Source: Glossina fuscipes
Taxonomy: Eukaryota; Arthropoda; Insecta; Diptera; Glossinidae
Assembly (NCBI RefSeq): GCF_014805625.2
Contig: NW_023998417.1
Location: 4,623,042-4,687,041, forward strand
Reading direction: 5' to 3'
Length of the DNA stretch: 64,000 nt
Below, in pieces: positions 24,130 through 37,074 of this stretch; position 1 is the first letter of the stretch, and every line of letters begins with the position of its first letter. Both the position numbers and the translations under genes were made by a program. The notes beneath the pieces were generated by a model. That model was not told the DNA's origin, ran no database searches, and was given only the letters and a program-made list of their open reading frames with translations.

Positions 24130-24960
24130 AATCAAGGTATAGCTTGATAAATTCATGGACATTCTGAAAGGTCTTAGTATTGATGTAAAAGATATATGTT
24201 GCATCAAAAATTTGTATCGGGGACAAACAGCAAACGTCCATTGCAACGATAACAGGAGAAATTATATTCCTATAAACAGGCGGGTTCGCCAAGGATGCAT
24301 TTTGTCTCTTCTCCTTCTTCTTTTTAATATCTACTCTGGGATAATCTTTCAAGAAGCTATTCAAACGATTAAAGCAGGCATTATGGTCAATGTGCAATCT
24401 ATCAATAACATGGATGTGCGGACGATGCAAATGACAGCTTTAGGTTAAAGCTAAAGATAAGCAAAACCAAATTTATTATCGTAAGTCGAGCGAAAACCCC
24501 CTATCCAAAGGCCATTCTATCAATTAATAACCAAAGGTGAAAAGGCTTTCCAAGTTTGTATAGGTTAGCTTCATATTACACGAAGACTTTGACAGCATAG
24601 TGGAAATATAAAAAGAAAGCCGGAAAAGAAGGTAACTCCTTCACCTTTGTTTGATAAAATGCTTCGTAAAGCCGATGCTGTAGAAATGGTCTACAATCAT
24701 GAACATTAAAAGCCAACGTAATCAACAGCTTGGACGCTTTTGAGTTTTAGTGTTACCACTGAAGTCTAAATATATCGTGGGCAGATCGCATGTTCAGTGT
24801 TTAAGCCCTGGTCCGTGAACAACTGAAGTACATTAAAAAACGAAACATTATATGTTTCGAGAAAAATCTGAATTTCTGCACTGAACAGTGGAATGCCGTA
24901 TCGAAGGACGAAAACAAATGTCATGGCTGCGCAGTATACTAGATTGGACAAGGCTGGAAC
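24130..24960 (+). pseudogene. Decayed non-LTR retrotransposon (LINE) reverse transcriptase
   Basis: From about 24140 the translation reads KFMDILKGLSIDVKDICCIK, then NLYRGQTA (24209-24232) and RVRQGCILS (24281-24307), then LLFNIYSG-IFQEA. After a frame slip comes the catalytic box with its Tyr replaced, CADD at 24415-24426. Then follow KLKISKTKFIIVSRA (near 24450) and, after several stops, the C-terminal pieces NSLDAFEF and LNISWADR near 24725-24790. The order is that of the palm and thumb of insect LINE reverse transcriptases, probably RTE-like. No endonuclease domain or 5' part is seen. Frameshifts, in-frame stops and the altered catalytic box show that it is dead. Confidence 0.7.
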
Positions 24961-25264
24961 CTGGCAGCCGAGAGTTAACGGTATAACTTAATATTACGTA
25001 AAAGTACGATCAACTACATTCAGCAATGGACGGGGTAGTAAAAGCGATTGACTACCCATTTGTAACAGTTCCAAGTGCGTATTTTGTGATCTAAGGCTTT
25101 AGAAGAGAAAATATGATGCGCCATCGAATTTATTTTCTATCCGACATAAGGGTGGATCTACTTATCTTTTTTTCTTTCCAATATGATCTATCACACGTGA
25201 CATGCGCTGTATTCGTGCAGCATGCTGACGGAAATGAAGAAAGGGCAAATATATAGTGAGCTGG

Positions 25265-25415
25265 TTATAGTCGAATGAGTGTGTGTGGGCGCAATCGGGT
25301 TATGTGTGTTATGTCTTTACCGACTAAGCATTCAGCTAAATCCTATCAGGTTAAGATTTGAACCTGGGCTCAGCGACTTGGTAGCCACTATTCTTATCTA
25401 TGTGGCTACTTGTTA
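25265..25415 (-). mobile_element. tRNA-related SINE, family 2, minus strand
   Basis: Read on the minus strand, it starts AGTAGCCACATAGATAAGAA and continues GTGGCTACCAAGTCGC, then CCCAGGTTCAAATC. The last contains a perfect box B core, GTTCAAATC (25355-25363 on the plus strand). A non-tRNA part follows with TGCTTAGTCGGTAAAGACAT and GCGCCCACACACACTCATTC. A related copy on the plus strand at 45.7 kb shares box B and both downstream blocks. It differs from SINE family 1 outside the promoter boxes. No target duplication was identified. Confidence 0.5.
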
Positions 25416-28400
25416 TATACTTTTGCGTTTTTCTTTTTGATAATAATGACTTATAAAACCCGCCATACACACACAGGCAAGTTCATATACACTATGTACT
25501 GTTAGGCGTAAAGATTTCCTTCTGTTTTTCGCTGTTTAAGCTGTTGGCAGGCGAAGAAGGCATAAACTGATTGATCAAGGCAGCTTACGCGAAGAAGAAG
25601 ATCTTTAATCATGCAAAGTGCTATTATCTGCTTGCTGGGATGTAAACATTTAAGCTCAAGTTCCAACGTTAATAAATGAAAACTACTACAAAATACTGCA
25701 ATAACTTATACGAATGCTGGTTAGCGAGGAGAAGCAAGAGAAGTTATATGGATTAATTTTGCAGCTGAAGCGTCTGTCTTGTTTTATTTATAGTCACTTT
25801 ACTTTAAATGTCAAAAGCCTTGCAAAGAATTCTGAACCGGTTTATAGCGACACGAGAATATTTATGGTATAATACAAGTGTTGTTGTAATTGATTCTTAA
25901 AGTGTTGCTTTTAAGGAGGCTTAAAGCTTTTAATATTGGACAGAAAGAAGTAACGATATGACATTTGCGCTTAATTTGTATTGTTTTCATATGCTTGCAT
26001 ATTCCGCATGGAATCCTTTTAATACACAATTGCAAAAGCCTTACATTGTGCAAATAATGGAATGGAGTGCAATATTAAGTTTCACACGGTATTTAATTTA
26101 CAATACATAATTACATTGTTGTTGTCATAGTAAAAATGGAAACACATAGCAATATTATCGCCAAAAACTAAAGTACTGTGGCTTTTATTAGAATACCACA
26201 AAATAAATGGCATAAGAGGAAAATATCTAAGGTTAAGAAGTGAACGGAGGAGAGACCACACACAGGCATTGCCGAAACGAAAATTTGTAAACAATTCCGC
26301 ACGATTGTTGTAATAAAATCAAGAATTTTATGAAATAAATTTTGTCAACTGTTAAGTGGAAAATCGAAATCGATTAAAGTACTTCCACTTTTCCTTTTTT
26401 TTTTGTTGCCATTTTTTTTTTTTTTTTTTTTTTCATTATTATGCTCTATGGTAATAGTTGTACAGTTATATGCATTTGCTGTTGTTCTTGGTGTTGCCGC
26501 CGCTACTGTATGCATTTATTTTATTTATTTATTTATTTATTTCAATATGCAAAAGAGATAACAAACCTAACAAACGGATTTTGATAGTCAACTCGTTTTA
26601 TTCGTTTCGAGGACAAGTACTTAAAAATTTACTGCCACTATTGGTTCTGCTACTGCTCGCTCAGTTGCCATTACGGATGTAGTTGCGATATTGTTCGATT
26701 TGTGCCTTGTGCCTTGTGCCTTGTGCTACGCTATCTTGCACAATTTTAAAATAGGCAAAACATCAACAACAACAACAACAACAAAAACATAAAATAACAA
26801 TAATAATCTAACCTTGCAAAGGAACCTAAGAACATAAAGTGTAATACTCAAGTGAACCAAAGCGAAGCAAACTAAAACAGCATAGAATTTGAACTGTACT
26901 GAACCGTATTGAGCTAAACTGCGAAGTGAAGTGAAGTGAATTGAACAGCAGAGCTCACACTATAAACGAATGTGAAAGGAATATCAAGCCGCGCCAACCA
27001 AACAACCAACCAACCAACCACTCAGTTGCAGCACTTGGCTTGTTGGCCAAAGAAAATTGAATTTCTCAAGAATCTTATAAGTAAAATAAAATATCAAAAA
27101 GAAAATGTATACATATATATATATATATATACGCGTTTTGTGTATGTGTTATAAGAAGAAAAAAAAAAAAAAAAGATCCACAATACGTTCGAGCATTGCA
27201 ACGGAAAGCAAGAAATAATAAAATAATCCTTGAAAATTCCTTAGCCAGACAAAGCGAATGTTTGTTTAAAGTAAGTTTACATATATATATATATATATAT
27301 AGATATATATATATATATGTTCATTTGCCATATGCGGTATCTGCGTAACAAACCGACATCATACACATTTTACATACTGTGTATACTATATATACATAAA
27401 ATTCAAATTGGAAAAAGAAAACGCAATAAAAATGGAAATCGAAAAAATATATAAGAAATAAATTGTAATATAAACCGAAAAAGCAAAAAATCAAAAAAAC
27501 AAAAAAAAAAAAAAAGAAGCAACAAAAACAGCACCAACCACAACAATAAAAAACAAAAAAAAAAACAAAAAAGCAAAAACTTTACCCGCCCGTCATCGCA
27601 CCCAAATGCCAAAAAACGCTCCACATACACAAACAACCACAATTCATTCATTCAGTTATTGCTTTATGCGCATAACTACAATACTCAATAAACTCATACC
27701 CTTATGCATGTATGTGCATACATGTTCATATATTTATACATACATTTATATATATATATATATACATTTGGAAAAAGAATCTGAGAGCATTTGTAAATCA
27801 ATGCAACAAAAAAAAAAAAAACTTGCGTGAAAAATCAGAGATTTTGTTATCGTATCGTATCCATCAGGAAATAAAAAAAAAAAAAAAACAAAAAAATAAA
27901 AATGAAAGGAAAAAATTTGATATCGACATTTAAGTGTGTTGGTGAATAGGTCTGTGCAAATGTTTGCCTACTTTCCCCCGGCACGTGTATGTGTGTTTGT
28001 ATGTAAGTGTGCATGTAAGTGTGCAAATACGTCAATGTCAGTTGAGTGTATATTAATTTCACACAATTATCAAGCAATCGAGGATTTCAGTATAGAAAGT
28101 GATTGAGTTTTTCCTTGATTTTCATTATTTGTCAGAAAAATTTTCAATAAAATGAATTGTCGGATATTTATGTACGCGTGTAGTTTATATACTAATTTAG
28201 AATATAAAGAATACTTATCATATAAATCCCTTTAGTAAAGTAAATCTCTTCAGTAAACTAATGTTTAAGGATCAGTAAATAATTCCTATTCATCATAGCT
28301 TTCACTACGAGATGATAGATGATATATAAAATATTTTAAAACATTTCCTATTCAAGCAAAGATGTAACGCGAAATTTGTGATTATATTTTATATAAGGAA

Positions 28401-28504
28401 AAAATATTTATATTCCGGATGATAGGATAGAAGTTTTTAATATACATTTGTAGGCTTCTAGGTAGAAAGGGGAAATATCTTCAATAAATTATATTGTATA
28501 ACGA
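25416..28504. other. AT-rich spacer with a leader-like stretch
   Basis: No supported coding exon. Between about 26690 and 27270 the DNA is rich in CAACAAC, CCAACCAACCAA and GAAGTGAAGTGAA with few T runs. It ends at AAA followed by GTAAGT (27271-27276), so it could be an untranslated exon. (TA)n tracts and poly(A)/poly(T) runs fill the rest. Confidence 0.4.
26697..26727 (+). repeat. Short 7-bp tandem repeat (TTGTGCC)n
   Basis: TTGTGCC is repeated about four times in a row and ends in TTGTGCTACG. Confidence 0.85.
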
Positions 28505-28597
28505 TTATTATTATAATTGATTGAGTCAAAGAAATAAAATTCAAAGATCAAGGTCTTAAAGCACTACCATCTAAGGTTATCTATCGACTTTTATAGA
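28505..28597 (-). mobile_element. Truncated SINE family 1 copy, minus strand
   Basis: The plus strand shows a TTATTATTATAATTGATTG tail, GAAATAAAATTCAAAGATC, GGTCTTAAAGCACTACCATC and TAAGGTTATCTATCGACTTT. Reversed, these match the 3' half of the complete element at 2.2 kb. The tRNA-like head is missing, which is typical of 5' truncation. Confidence 0.65.
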
Positions 28598-29769
28598 AAG
28601 CTGAAAAATCCTTTGCCTAATTTTTTGTTCTATATGTGTATGTATTGGTGTTCAAAGTATTGATAGGACTTTATGGGCAATAGCGTAGAATGAAGCCTTA
28701 TGCGCGCCCTATACGCAGATGGAACGCAGATTTTTTTTTCATTCTTCGATTCCATTCCGTTCAAGAATCGTCTAAGATGTCGTTTGAAGATATCCTAAGA
28801 AATTTTTCATTGAAAACAAAGTTTAATTGATTTTAAAAATTGATTTGATAGTAGATGGAGTAGACTTGTCCATGTAAATAGTGTTTTGCGATTATAACGT
28901 AAGATAGAAATATACTTCTTTCGCTTCTTATGCTCCTTTCGCATAGAAATATCAATCATTTTAAATAATTTTCGATTTTTTCTAGCAAATTTTAACTAAA
29001 GAAAAATCTTAAAATTCAAATCGTTATATAAGAAAGAGGGAAACAAATGTGACTAATTGTCGGCAGATGAATTTGTTGCATTTGTCGGAGTTAAACTAAA
29101 CTACAGCTATATAAATGCTTAACACGACAGTTCTTGAAAGCGAAAAGAGAAAAATGTGAACTGAGAAACACTACGAAAGAAAAAAGGAAAGAAAATTGAG
29201 GAGAACATTTTTTTCGCTAGATGAGATTTTGAAATCGTGACTAGGATTTAAATAAGTTTTTAAAACTTCAATCTGAAAAAAAGAATATATATGACCTGAC
29301 AAGAAAAGGAATAAAGTAGAAAATTAGACTTGTCCTTCTAGGTAAAGGTTTCACGTCGAAATGATCAGAATAGGCGAGAGAAAGTAGGTTCAGTAATTCG
29401 ACTTAATCTAGAGGTTATATTTGTCTCCGAAATATAACTATTTATTATTGGCCGGGTTTCAAAAAATTGTAAACCCTTCTCTTGGCATTTAATAAAAAAT
29501 CAATTAACGTATTTGTTGATACTCTTTAGCTAATTTCCTCCCTCCTATCCTATATTAAACTATCAATAAAATACAGTTTTGAAGTGAAGAACATTTCCAC
29601 GTTACTAACTAACATTTTGCCCTAAGACGATATTCGTCTTAAATGTATATGTAAACAGTAGAAGTGCCAGTAGTTTGGATCGAAAGTATTTTCATCCCGA
29701 AATTTTAAATGATAAATAATTTCTACTAAATTTCATGTTTATGTCGTTTAAAATTGTCACATTATTAAG
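28598..29769. other. AT-rich spacer, no gene seen
   Basis: Only short frames. No repeat family was recognised. Confidence 0.55.
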
Positions 29770-30560
29770 GAAAGCAATTGAATTGAAACGTAATTGAAAA
29801 TCATTGAAACTGACCTGAATTTAATTTGAATTGAAATTAAAATTAATATTGAATTTAAATTGGTCTTAAATGAATTGAAACTGAATTTAAATGGAATTGA
29901 ATTCGAATTAAGTTGAATTGGGACTACATTGAAACTGAGGTAGAAGCAAACAGAACTAAATTGGGTAAGGAATTGAATTGAAATTAAATTGGAATTAACT
30001 GGAATTGGAACATAAATTGCATTGGAAGTGCATTAAAACTGGAGAGGAGATAAATCGAAACTGAATTGAAATTGAACTTGAGTTGAATAGAAACTAAATT
30101 AAGTGGAAATAGATTTGAATTGAAATTGAATTGAAATTGAATTGAAATTAACTGGAATTTGAACATAAATTGCATTGGAAGTGCATTGAAACTGGCGACT
30201 CCTCGCCATAGATCGAGACTGAATTGAAATTGAACTTGAGGTGAATGGAAATTAAATTAAGTGGAAATTGAATTGAATTGAAATTGAATTGAATTTGAGT
30301 TGAAATTAATTTAAATTTGAACATAAATTGCATTGGAAGTGCATTGAAGCTGGCGGGGAGATAGATCGAGACTGAATTGAAATTGAACTTGAGTTGAATA
30401 GAAACTAAATTAAGTGGAAATAGATTTGAATTGAAATTGAATTGAAATTAACTGGAATTTGAACATAAATTGCATGGGAGTGCATTGAAGCTGGCGGGGA
30501 GGTAGATCGAGACTGAATTGACATTAAGCTTGAGTTAAATGGGAATCGAATTGAAGTTGT
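29770..30560 (+). repeat. Minisatellite with higher-order period, GAATTGAAATT-based
   Basis: The whole stretch is built from degenerate GAATTGAAATT/GAATTGAACT-like units of about 10-12 bp. Above this lies a longer period. The block AACATAAATTGCATTGGAAG begins at 30009, 30162 and 30320, and a slightly altered copy begins at 30462. This gives spacings of 153, 158 and 142 bp. Each block is followed by GTGCATTGAA, a G-rich CTGGCGGGGAG-like spot and GATCGAGACTGAATTG. The second unit has CTGGCGACTCCTCGCC in the G-rich spot. The minus-strand frames rich in FNFNS/QFQF are by-products. Confidence 0.85.
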
Positions 30561-31704
30561 TATGCAATTAAAATTTTTTACAATTGCTTTAAGATAATAG
30601 GCACTTACCTGAGAGATGGATATCGTCTATTTGCAAGTTCGGTCTGCACAGTTAATCTGAAAATGAATATCGTAATCCAATTTTAAACTTTTGTCTTCAG
30701 ATTTGAAAATTCGTCAATAGATTGATACACAGATAGATGGACAAATACACACAAACAAACACATATAATTATTTGGATCCAATTTTTTAAAATCTCAACA
30801 AAACAACAAAAATATGTGACTTGAAAAAAAAAAACAAAATATAAATTTTGCATATAATTGAAAAATACAATTGCTATTTAAGTTTAAGAAAATATTTTGC
30901 ACATAAGCAAAGACTTTCTTTTTTCCTTTTTTTTTTATGCATGCATTTATTGCTAAATTCGAATTCGTTCGTTTGCCAATCAGTTTGCTGCTAAGACATA
31001 AAGTTGTCAAATCGCATTTCACAATATTTTGTATGACATGCAAAAATGAAGTTATCATAAACATGGAAATCTTTTCTTTTTTTTGTTTTGTCAAACCTTC
31101 TACCCAACAACAACCTTACCGCCCACCTAACGTAAACGTCTATAAGACTGCTTACAAAACGACATGAATAAATACATGCACACCATTTAACTAATCGTTA
31201 ATGCTCTAAAAATGTAGAAATAGTTCGTCTATGAAATTCTTTACTATTCATTGCAATTCAATCAACTAATCACGTGTTTGCTTACAAAGACATGTATGTA
31301 TACATACATACATACATACATATATATACATAAAACTGTAACTATGAATGCAATTTTACTTAAATGTGTTCGGTCGGAAACGCTTTTTCAGATATTAAGT
31401 GCATGTAGGCCTTATAGTCTGTATTTATGCATTTGTCACCATTAGTTTTGCTTGCATGTCAAGGCATTGACATTTTTGCATTATATCATGAAAACAACAA
31501 TAATAAAAACAGCAACGGCTCTCCTGGTACCTGGTTTTTTCCTTACAAATTCATAATTCATTTCGTATATTGAGTTATTATTTTTTATTATTTTCCTTTG
31601 CTCTGATCATTTTTCATTTGTAAATATACCTTTATGCTTTTCAATTTATCTATGACTGGATTGTTTTGCCATTATGACTATGGTATGCTCTTTTTTGTTA
31701 GTCA

Positions 31705-31739
<35 letters not shown>

Positions 31740-34700
31740 AAAAGATATTTTGTGTCTGCCCACTTTCACCATAGTATAATTGCCAGCTATCATGCATTTC
31801 GCTACGTTTTGAGCTTCGAATGTCACGCTGCAAAAGCTGATTAGAGCCTTATATATATATCAAGTTTCTTTCTTTTTCATTTTTTGTCCTATGTTATATA
31901 TTTTTCTTCATTAACTCAACCAACCGAATACTAGCAGTTGTTGTGGTTCGTTTACATAATAATTCGATAGGTTGCGCTATTTAGTGGTCGTGTACGTACA
32001 TAACAATATCAGGTCATTTTTGTTGTCCTGATTTTGTTTTTTTTTTTTGCCATTATTTTTATAACATGATAATATTCTTTTTGTTTCGTTTTTATTCAAT
32101 TTTATTCGTGTCTTTAATTTATAATTTAATGGAGACTTCAACAAGCTTTATATGAAAAAAGAGCTTATGTTCTTTTTCTTCTTTTCTTTTTTTTTTTTTT
32201 TTTACTTTGAATTTAAATCTCATTTTAGGTAAGATCCTATCTTTTCCTTTCATCTTCAATATCTTGCTGCTATTGTACCGCAAATGCGGTTAGGATTCCA
32301 ATGAACCCGTTTAGAGATCCATATTAGTATTTAGTTATTACTGTTTTTGAATTCATATCTCTTTTCATTAAGAAAACCACAAGAGTACAACATAATTAGG
32401 CATTAAAATTGCGTTGGTGTTCAACAAAAAAAAAAAAAAAATGTGCTAAAATAACAACAAAGACAATGACATCCAAGTCAAGACGAATTATGAATGCCTA
32501 TCGATCAGTTTCTCTTCCGGATTTATTATGGATCGCCGAACAGTGTTACTAAGGCACATGCAACTCCATAAAGGATGTTTATAAGGAGGCTTCAGGGCAA
32601 TATTTCTGTTAAAATCAATATTTTAACATTTTTAGATTTTTGTTGTTGTAGATGTTTACTTTTCACAATCTAAGCTACGACAATTCCTCGTTGAGTTACA
32701 ATTTTTGCGCAATTTTTGTGCGTTTCGGAATGAATTTAGAGCTATACAAGAATTGACGACCAAATGGACCGACATATATTATTATATTGAATCAAGGAAG
32801 TATGTTCGAAGCGGCGCAACACCATACGCTAATCAAAGAATGTATGTAAACTTTATACGATCTTAAATGGTATTCACTTCTGAGCGTTACAAACGGAACA
32901 TATATATTAACATAACCTCATTCTCTGGTAGTGGGGATTACAAAGATGAAAATGAGCTTAAGCATAGCATTAAAATGCTTTTGCAGGAAAGCAAGTAAAC
33001 TACCAGCGGTTAAACGCGATTTTTCTAAGTACCTTAAAAAATTGTTATACACCAAGGAAATAATCTTCTCTCTTATAATAGAATAATAAATAAATTTGAA
33101 ATATAAAATAAAATACGATAAACAACTATCTTAAAACTGAGTTTAAGTATTACGTGGACTACATTGGAGCAACTAAAAGTGAAAAATTTTGGGGCTCAAA
33201 GATATGAGATACGGTGAAATCTTAGGGGAAAAAACTTTTAAGAACTTCTTTGTTCTCTAGTACACTTAAGCCGAAAAAAAGCATTATCCTTGCTTTGGCA
33301 ATTTAAAAAAAAAAATATTGCAGCAGCAATAATAACATAGAGTACAAGGAAAGAGATAGAAAATAAGTTGAAACGCATTCTATATGTTATCGGAAAAAGA
33401 ACGGATGGGAATGTTTATTCAGCATTAATTAAGCAATTATAAAAATTAAAAAAGGTTAAGGTTCTAAGTATAGAAAACGAGAGAGAATGACCAAGTTGGA
33501 ATTATCGAAAACTAAGGAACAAACTTGTAAAAATTTGGAACGAGAGAAATGAGAGATTATTTTTTGATTGCTGATTATTTTGAGAAGTAGTTAAGTGAGA
33601 GAAGAAACCATTAGTGAGAACACAAAACTATTAAGAATGAAGAGACGGAATGACGTTTCGAGCGAGAATGCAGCAAGAAAGGAATTAATTTAGAAGAACA
33701 ACTTTTTAAACAAAATCTTAAAATTATAGACAATAATGCTTACAAGTTCAATGGTAAAGAACAAGAAAGGAGGAGAAAGGACATCTAAGAGACCATCCCC
33801 AGGCAAGAGTCAATAGCACAAATCTGTTCTGTCTATTCTATCTTACCCGCTAGCCCAGAAAGACTCCCTTTTTTATTTGTACCGAACAGTTGTTTGCCCA
33901 GAATGCAACTGAAATGTCAAAATCTTATAAGGAAAGCATGATTTTATGCGATTACACGCTTACTACTAAATGAAGAGACAGTAGGAAAATATAGAATGAC
34001 GACGCTTCCAATTTAAATGCAGAGAAGACAGAGATTAATTTTTGATATTCAAGAGAATATCAAAAGAAGAAGTGGCGAAAGAAATTTAAAATAGTAGGAG
34101 AGTTAAGACTATTAACTAAACGGAGGGGTGAGAAAAGCGAGACCTGTGATTGTAAACAATGGAAATGAGAATTATTTCTCTTTTTAGACAGTAATGCAAG
34201 TTGAAAATGGGAATTGTCGCGGTTATCCATAAAGATTTGCATTAACATGCGAGCTTCGTGCATAAGTTCAAGTCAAATAAATTGCTGCCGAATAGAAAGG
34301 GAATTCACTTAAACATAGATGTTCCTGGAAACAAATATACTTTTCGTTTATCTTTTTGCTCGGAGGACAGAAAAACGTAACGAAAAAAGAAAAGAACTCA
34401 GGAAGAGAGACTTTTTCCGGCTTTAAGTACTTTGGGTTACGGAAAGTAATAGTCTGAAGCTTCCTAAAACTGAACTTAATCTAAGCAAAATCTGATCGAG
34501 AAGAAGGTCACTTGAGAAGTTCGAAACAACATTGACCTGTAAAATAGTTCTGGGCAAATATTTATGGCGAACATTGCATACCGCTGATGTTCGTACTTTT
34601 CGGTGTAAAAATGAAAAGAGAAAATTAATGTTTTGAAAACCAGAAAGAAGAAAACAACAACAATAGCAGAAAAAAAAAATTAACACCGAAAATAAAGTGG

Positions 34701-34961
34701 CCGTACATAAAGTTCACAAAATAATTGTCATGTTAAGATTTCAAAAAAAAAGAAAAAAAGAAAAAAAAAACAGAAAAAACATTTTAAATTACATTTAACG
34801 TTGTCCGACTATGCACGTAAATATCACGTCCTCAACGGAGTCAGTTAGCCAATCAGTTGGTTAGTGATGAGCCCCACCGCACACCTACACGTGTATAGCT
34901 ATACGTTAGACATATTTAGGTACATTGCGATGCTATTTTTTTGTTTTATATATATTTACAC

Positions 34962-34963
<2 letters not shown>

Positions 34964-35009
<46 letters not shown>
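34964..35009. repeat. (TA)n microsatellite
   Basis: Uninterrupted TA run. Confidence 0.9.
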
Positions 35010-35013
<4 letters not shown>

Positions 35014-36510
35014 TTAAGTAGATTTGCACAAAGACAAATCAACATAAACACCTGTGTATGCCATGCTCTTGATTACATGAAAACACATACTTGTGTATAC
35101 GCAGGGAGACAAATACACATTTCATTACAAATTTTTTTTTGCTATTTCTAATGTACACGAACATAAGCATACACGCACACACACGATTGTATGCACTCAG
35201 AGAGAGATTTTATGTCTACGGTTGGGAACGCAAAATAAGCAAAAATTACATGAGCAAAGGCGTAGAAGGCAAGTAGGCAAGCAGGCAAATAGCACCAGCA
35301 ACAGCTACAGCAACAGCAACAGCTGCAGCAGCAGTCAACATCACCTCAGATGTTTGTCGTCGTCTCTGACGTCTGTTAGTAATGTTAGCCTTGCACCGCA
35401 GTGACAAGTAAGAAGGCAAAGAGAAGTACATCGCTCCTCTTTTTTGCTGTTGCTGCTGTTTCTGTTACTAGTATTGCTGCCGCAAAATGTTGCTGTGTTT
35501 AATGTTAAACGTACAACAATTTTTTGTTGTTGTTATTTTCAGTTTTACTTCTTTATTTTAGTTAAAATTCAAGAGAAAAAAAAATGCCAAAAAAAGAGAA
35601 ACCAACAACAACAGTATGTGGCTAAAAACATACCAAATTCAAGCTTTTAAGGTATTTTTTGCTATTTTTTTTTTTTTTTTTTTTTTTTTTTTGTTTTAAA
35701 CCATATAAGCGTATACGTGTGTATGTACGGGGCTGGAGATGCATAAAGTTGTTGCTTTGTTGTTATATCATGCATAACTCGTGTAGGTGGTGTTGCTGGC
35801 TGGCTTGTACTCGGTCTGTGGTTTATGTATATGCATGCGTGTGTATGTGCATGTTGTTACTTCTCATAAAATATGTCCTTTTATGAGTTAGGACGACGAA
35901 AAGAATTTTCCAGCACACCTATACATTCACATACGCAACATAAGATATGTGTATATGAACCTGTAATAAAGAAAATCTAGAACCAAACCATTTGTAGAAA
36001 CGTAACGGAGTGTTGTTTTTTTTTTTTTTAGAAAAGAATGAAAGCAAGAAAAATAAAAATTTATAAATGTGCTAGTCGTGTTCGTTGATACAATTTGTTG
36101 TTGTTAATGTCATTATTATTGTTGCTGTTGTTGTTGCTGATGCTTTTATTAACGTAGCATAAATCCAAGTCTCATTTGCCCGGTTATCATGAAAAATTTT
36201 TGCATGATGATGCTAAAGTTACGACATCTACAACTACGTTATGCCGATAATGGTGTTTTTCCTGCTGCTGCTAACTGCTGCTTGTTGTGGCTGGCTGTTA
36301 TTACTGTAATTGTCGTTGCCTTTATTATTGCTGCTAACGGTGTTGTTGTTGTTCTTGTTGTTTTTGCTCTTTCTACTCCCCAACTTGAATCATAAACCTC
36401 CGTTACACACACTTGTACATACATACGTACATACATAAAACATGCTTACATACCAATATAACACGTATTTAAAGGTCCATGCATTATATGATATGTTATA
36501 GCACAGGTCC

Positions 36511-36538
36511 GCACACACACACACACACACACACACAA

Positions 36539-36585
<47 letters not shown>
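36511..36585. repeat. (CA)n-(TA)n compound microsatellite
   Basis: A CA tract (36511-36538) is followed directly by a TA tract with one ACA interruption. Confidence 0.9.
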
Positions 36586-36586
<1 letters not shown>

Positions 36587-37040
36587 CGTACACCTACAAA
36601 TACGCCTACGTTACATATTTGCACACCCATCATATTAAAGCTAAAATGTACATTATGGTTGTATGCGTACGCTCGTAATACATATATGGATGCGGTAGTT
36701 CTATCTTTACATTTACTGGTTGCTGTTATTTTCGTTGTTTTTTTTCTGTTGTTGTTGTTGTTGTAGCTTAGTTATGCTACACTTTCGTTGTTAATGTGTT
36801 GATATGGTTTTATGACCTCTGTGGGATGTTATATTGCTCCTCGTTGCCTTACACACTTGCACTGATATGCTTTTAGAAAAGATATTTAGTACAAAATTAT
36901 CCAAGAACGAGAAGCAAAAAAAAAAAAAACAAAAAAAAAAAAGCAGAAAAGGAGCGAAGAAAAAAACTAAAATGCAAAATATTTTAAAAGAAATCCAAAC
37001 ATTTATGTTAAACTTGGTAAATATATAGAGAGTGTTACAG

Positions 37041-37074
<34 letters not shown>

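Noticed and set aside
25340..25400. tRNA gene on the minus strand
   Set aside because: Box B is present, but no cloverleaf with matched acceptor arms can be drawn, and a related copy exists at 45.7 kb.
29984..30333. Minus-strand frames rich in FNFNS/QFQL
   Set aside because: They are by-products of the GAATTGAAATT minisatellite.
36189..36436. Membrane-protein-like frame (Val/Ile-rich) and its opposite-strand Thr/Ala frame
   Set aside because: Both come from GTT/TGC triplet repeats.
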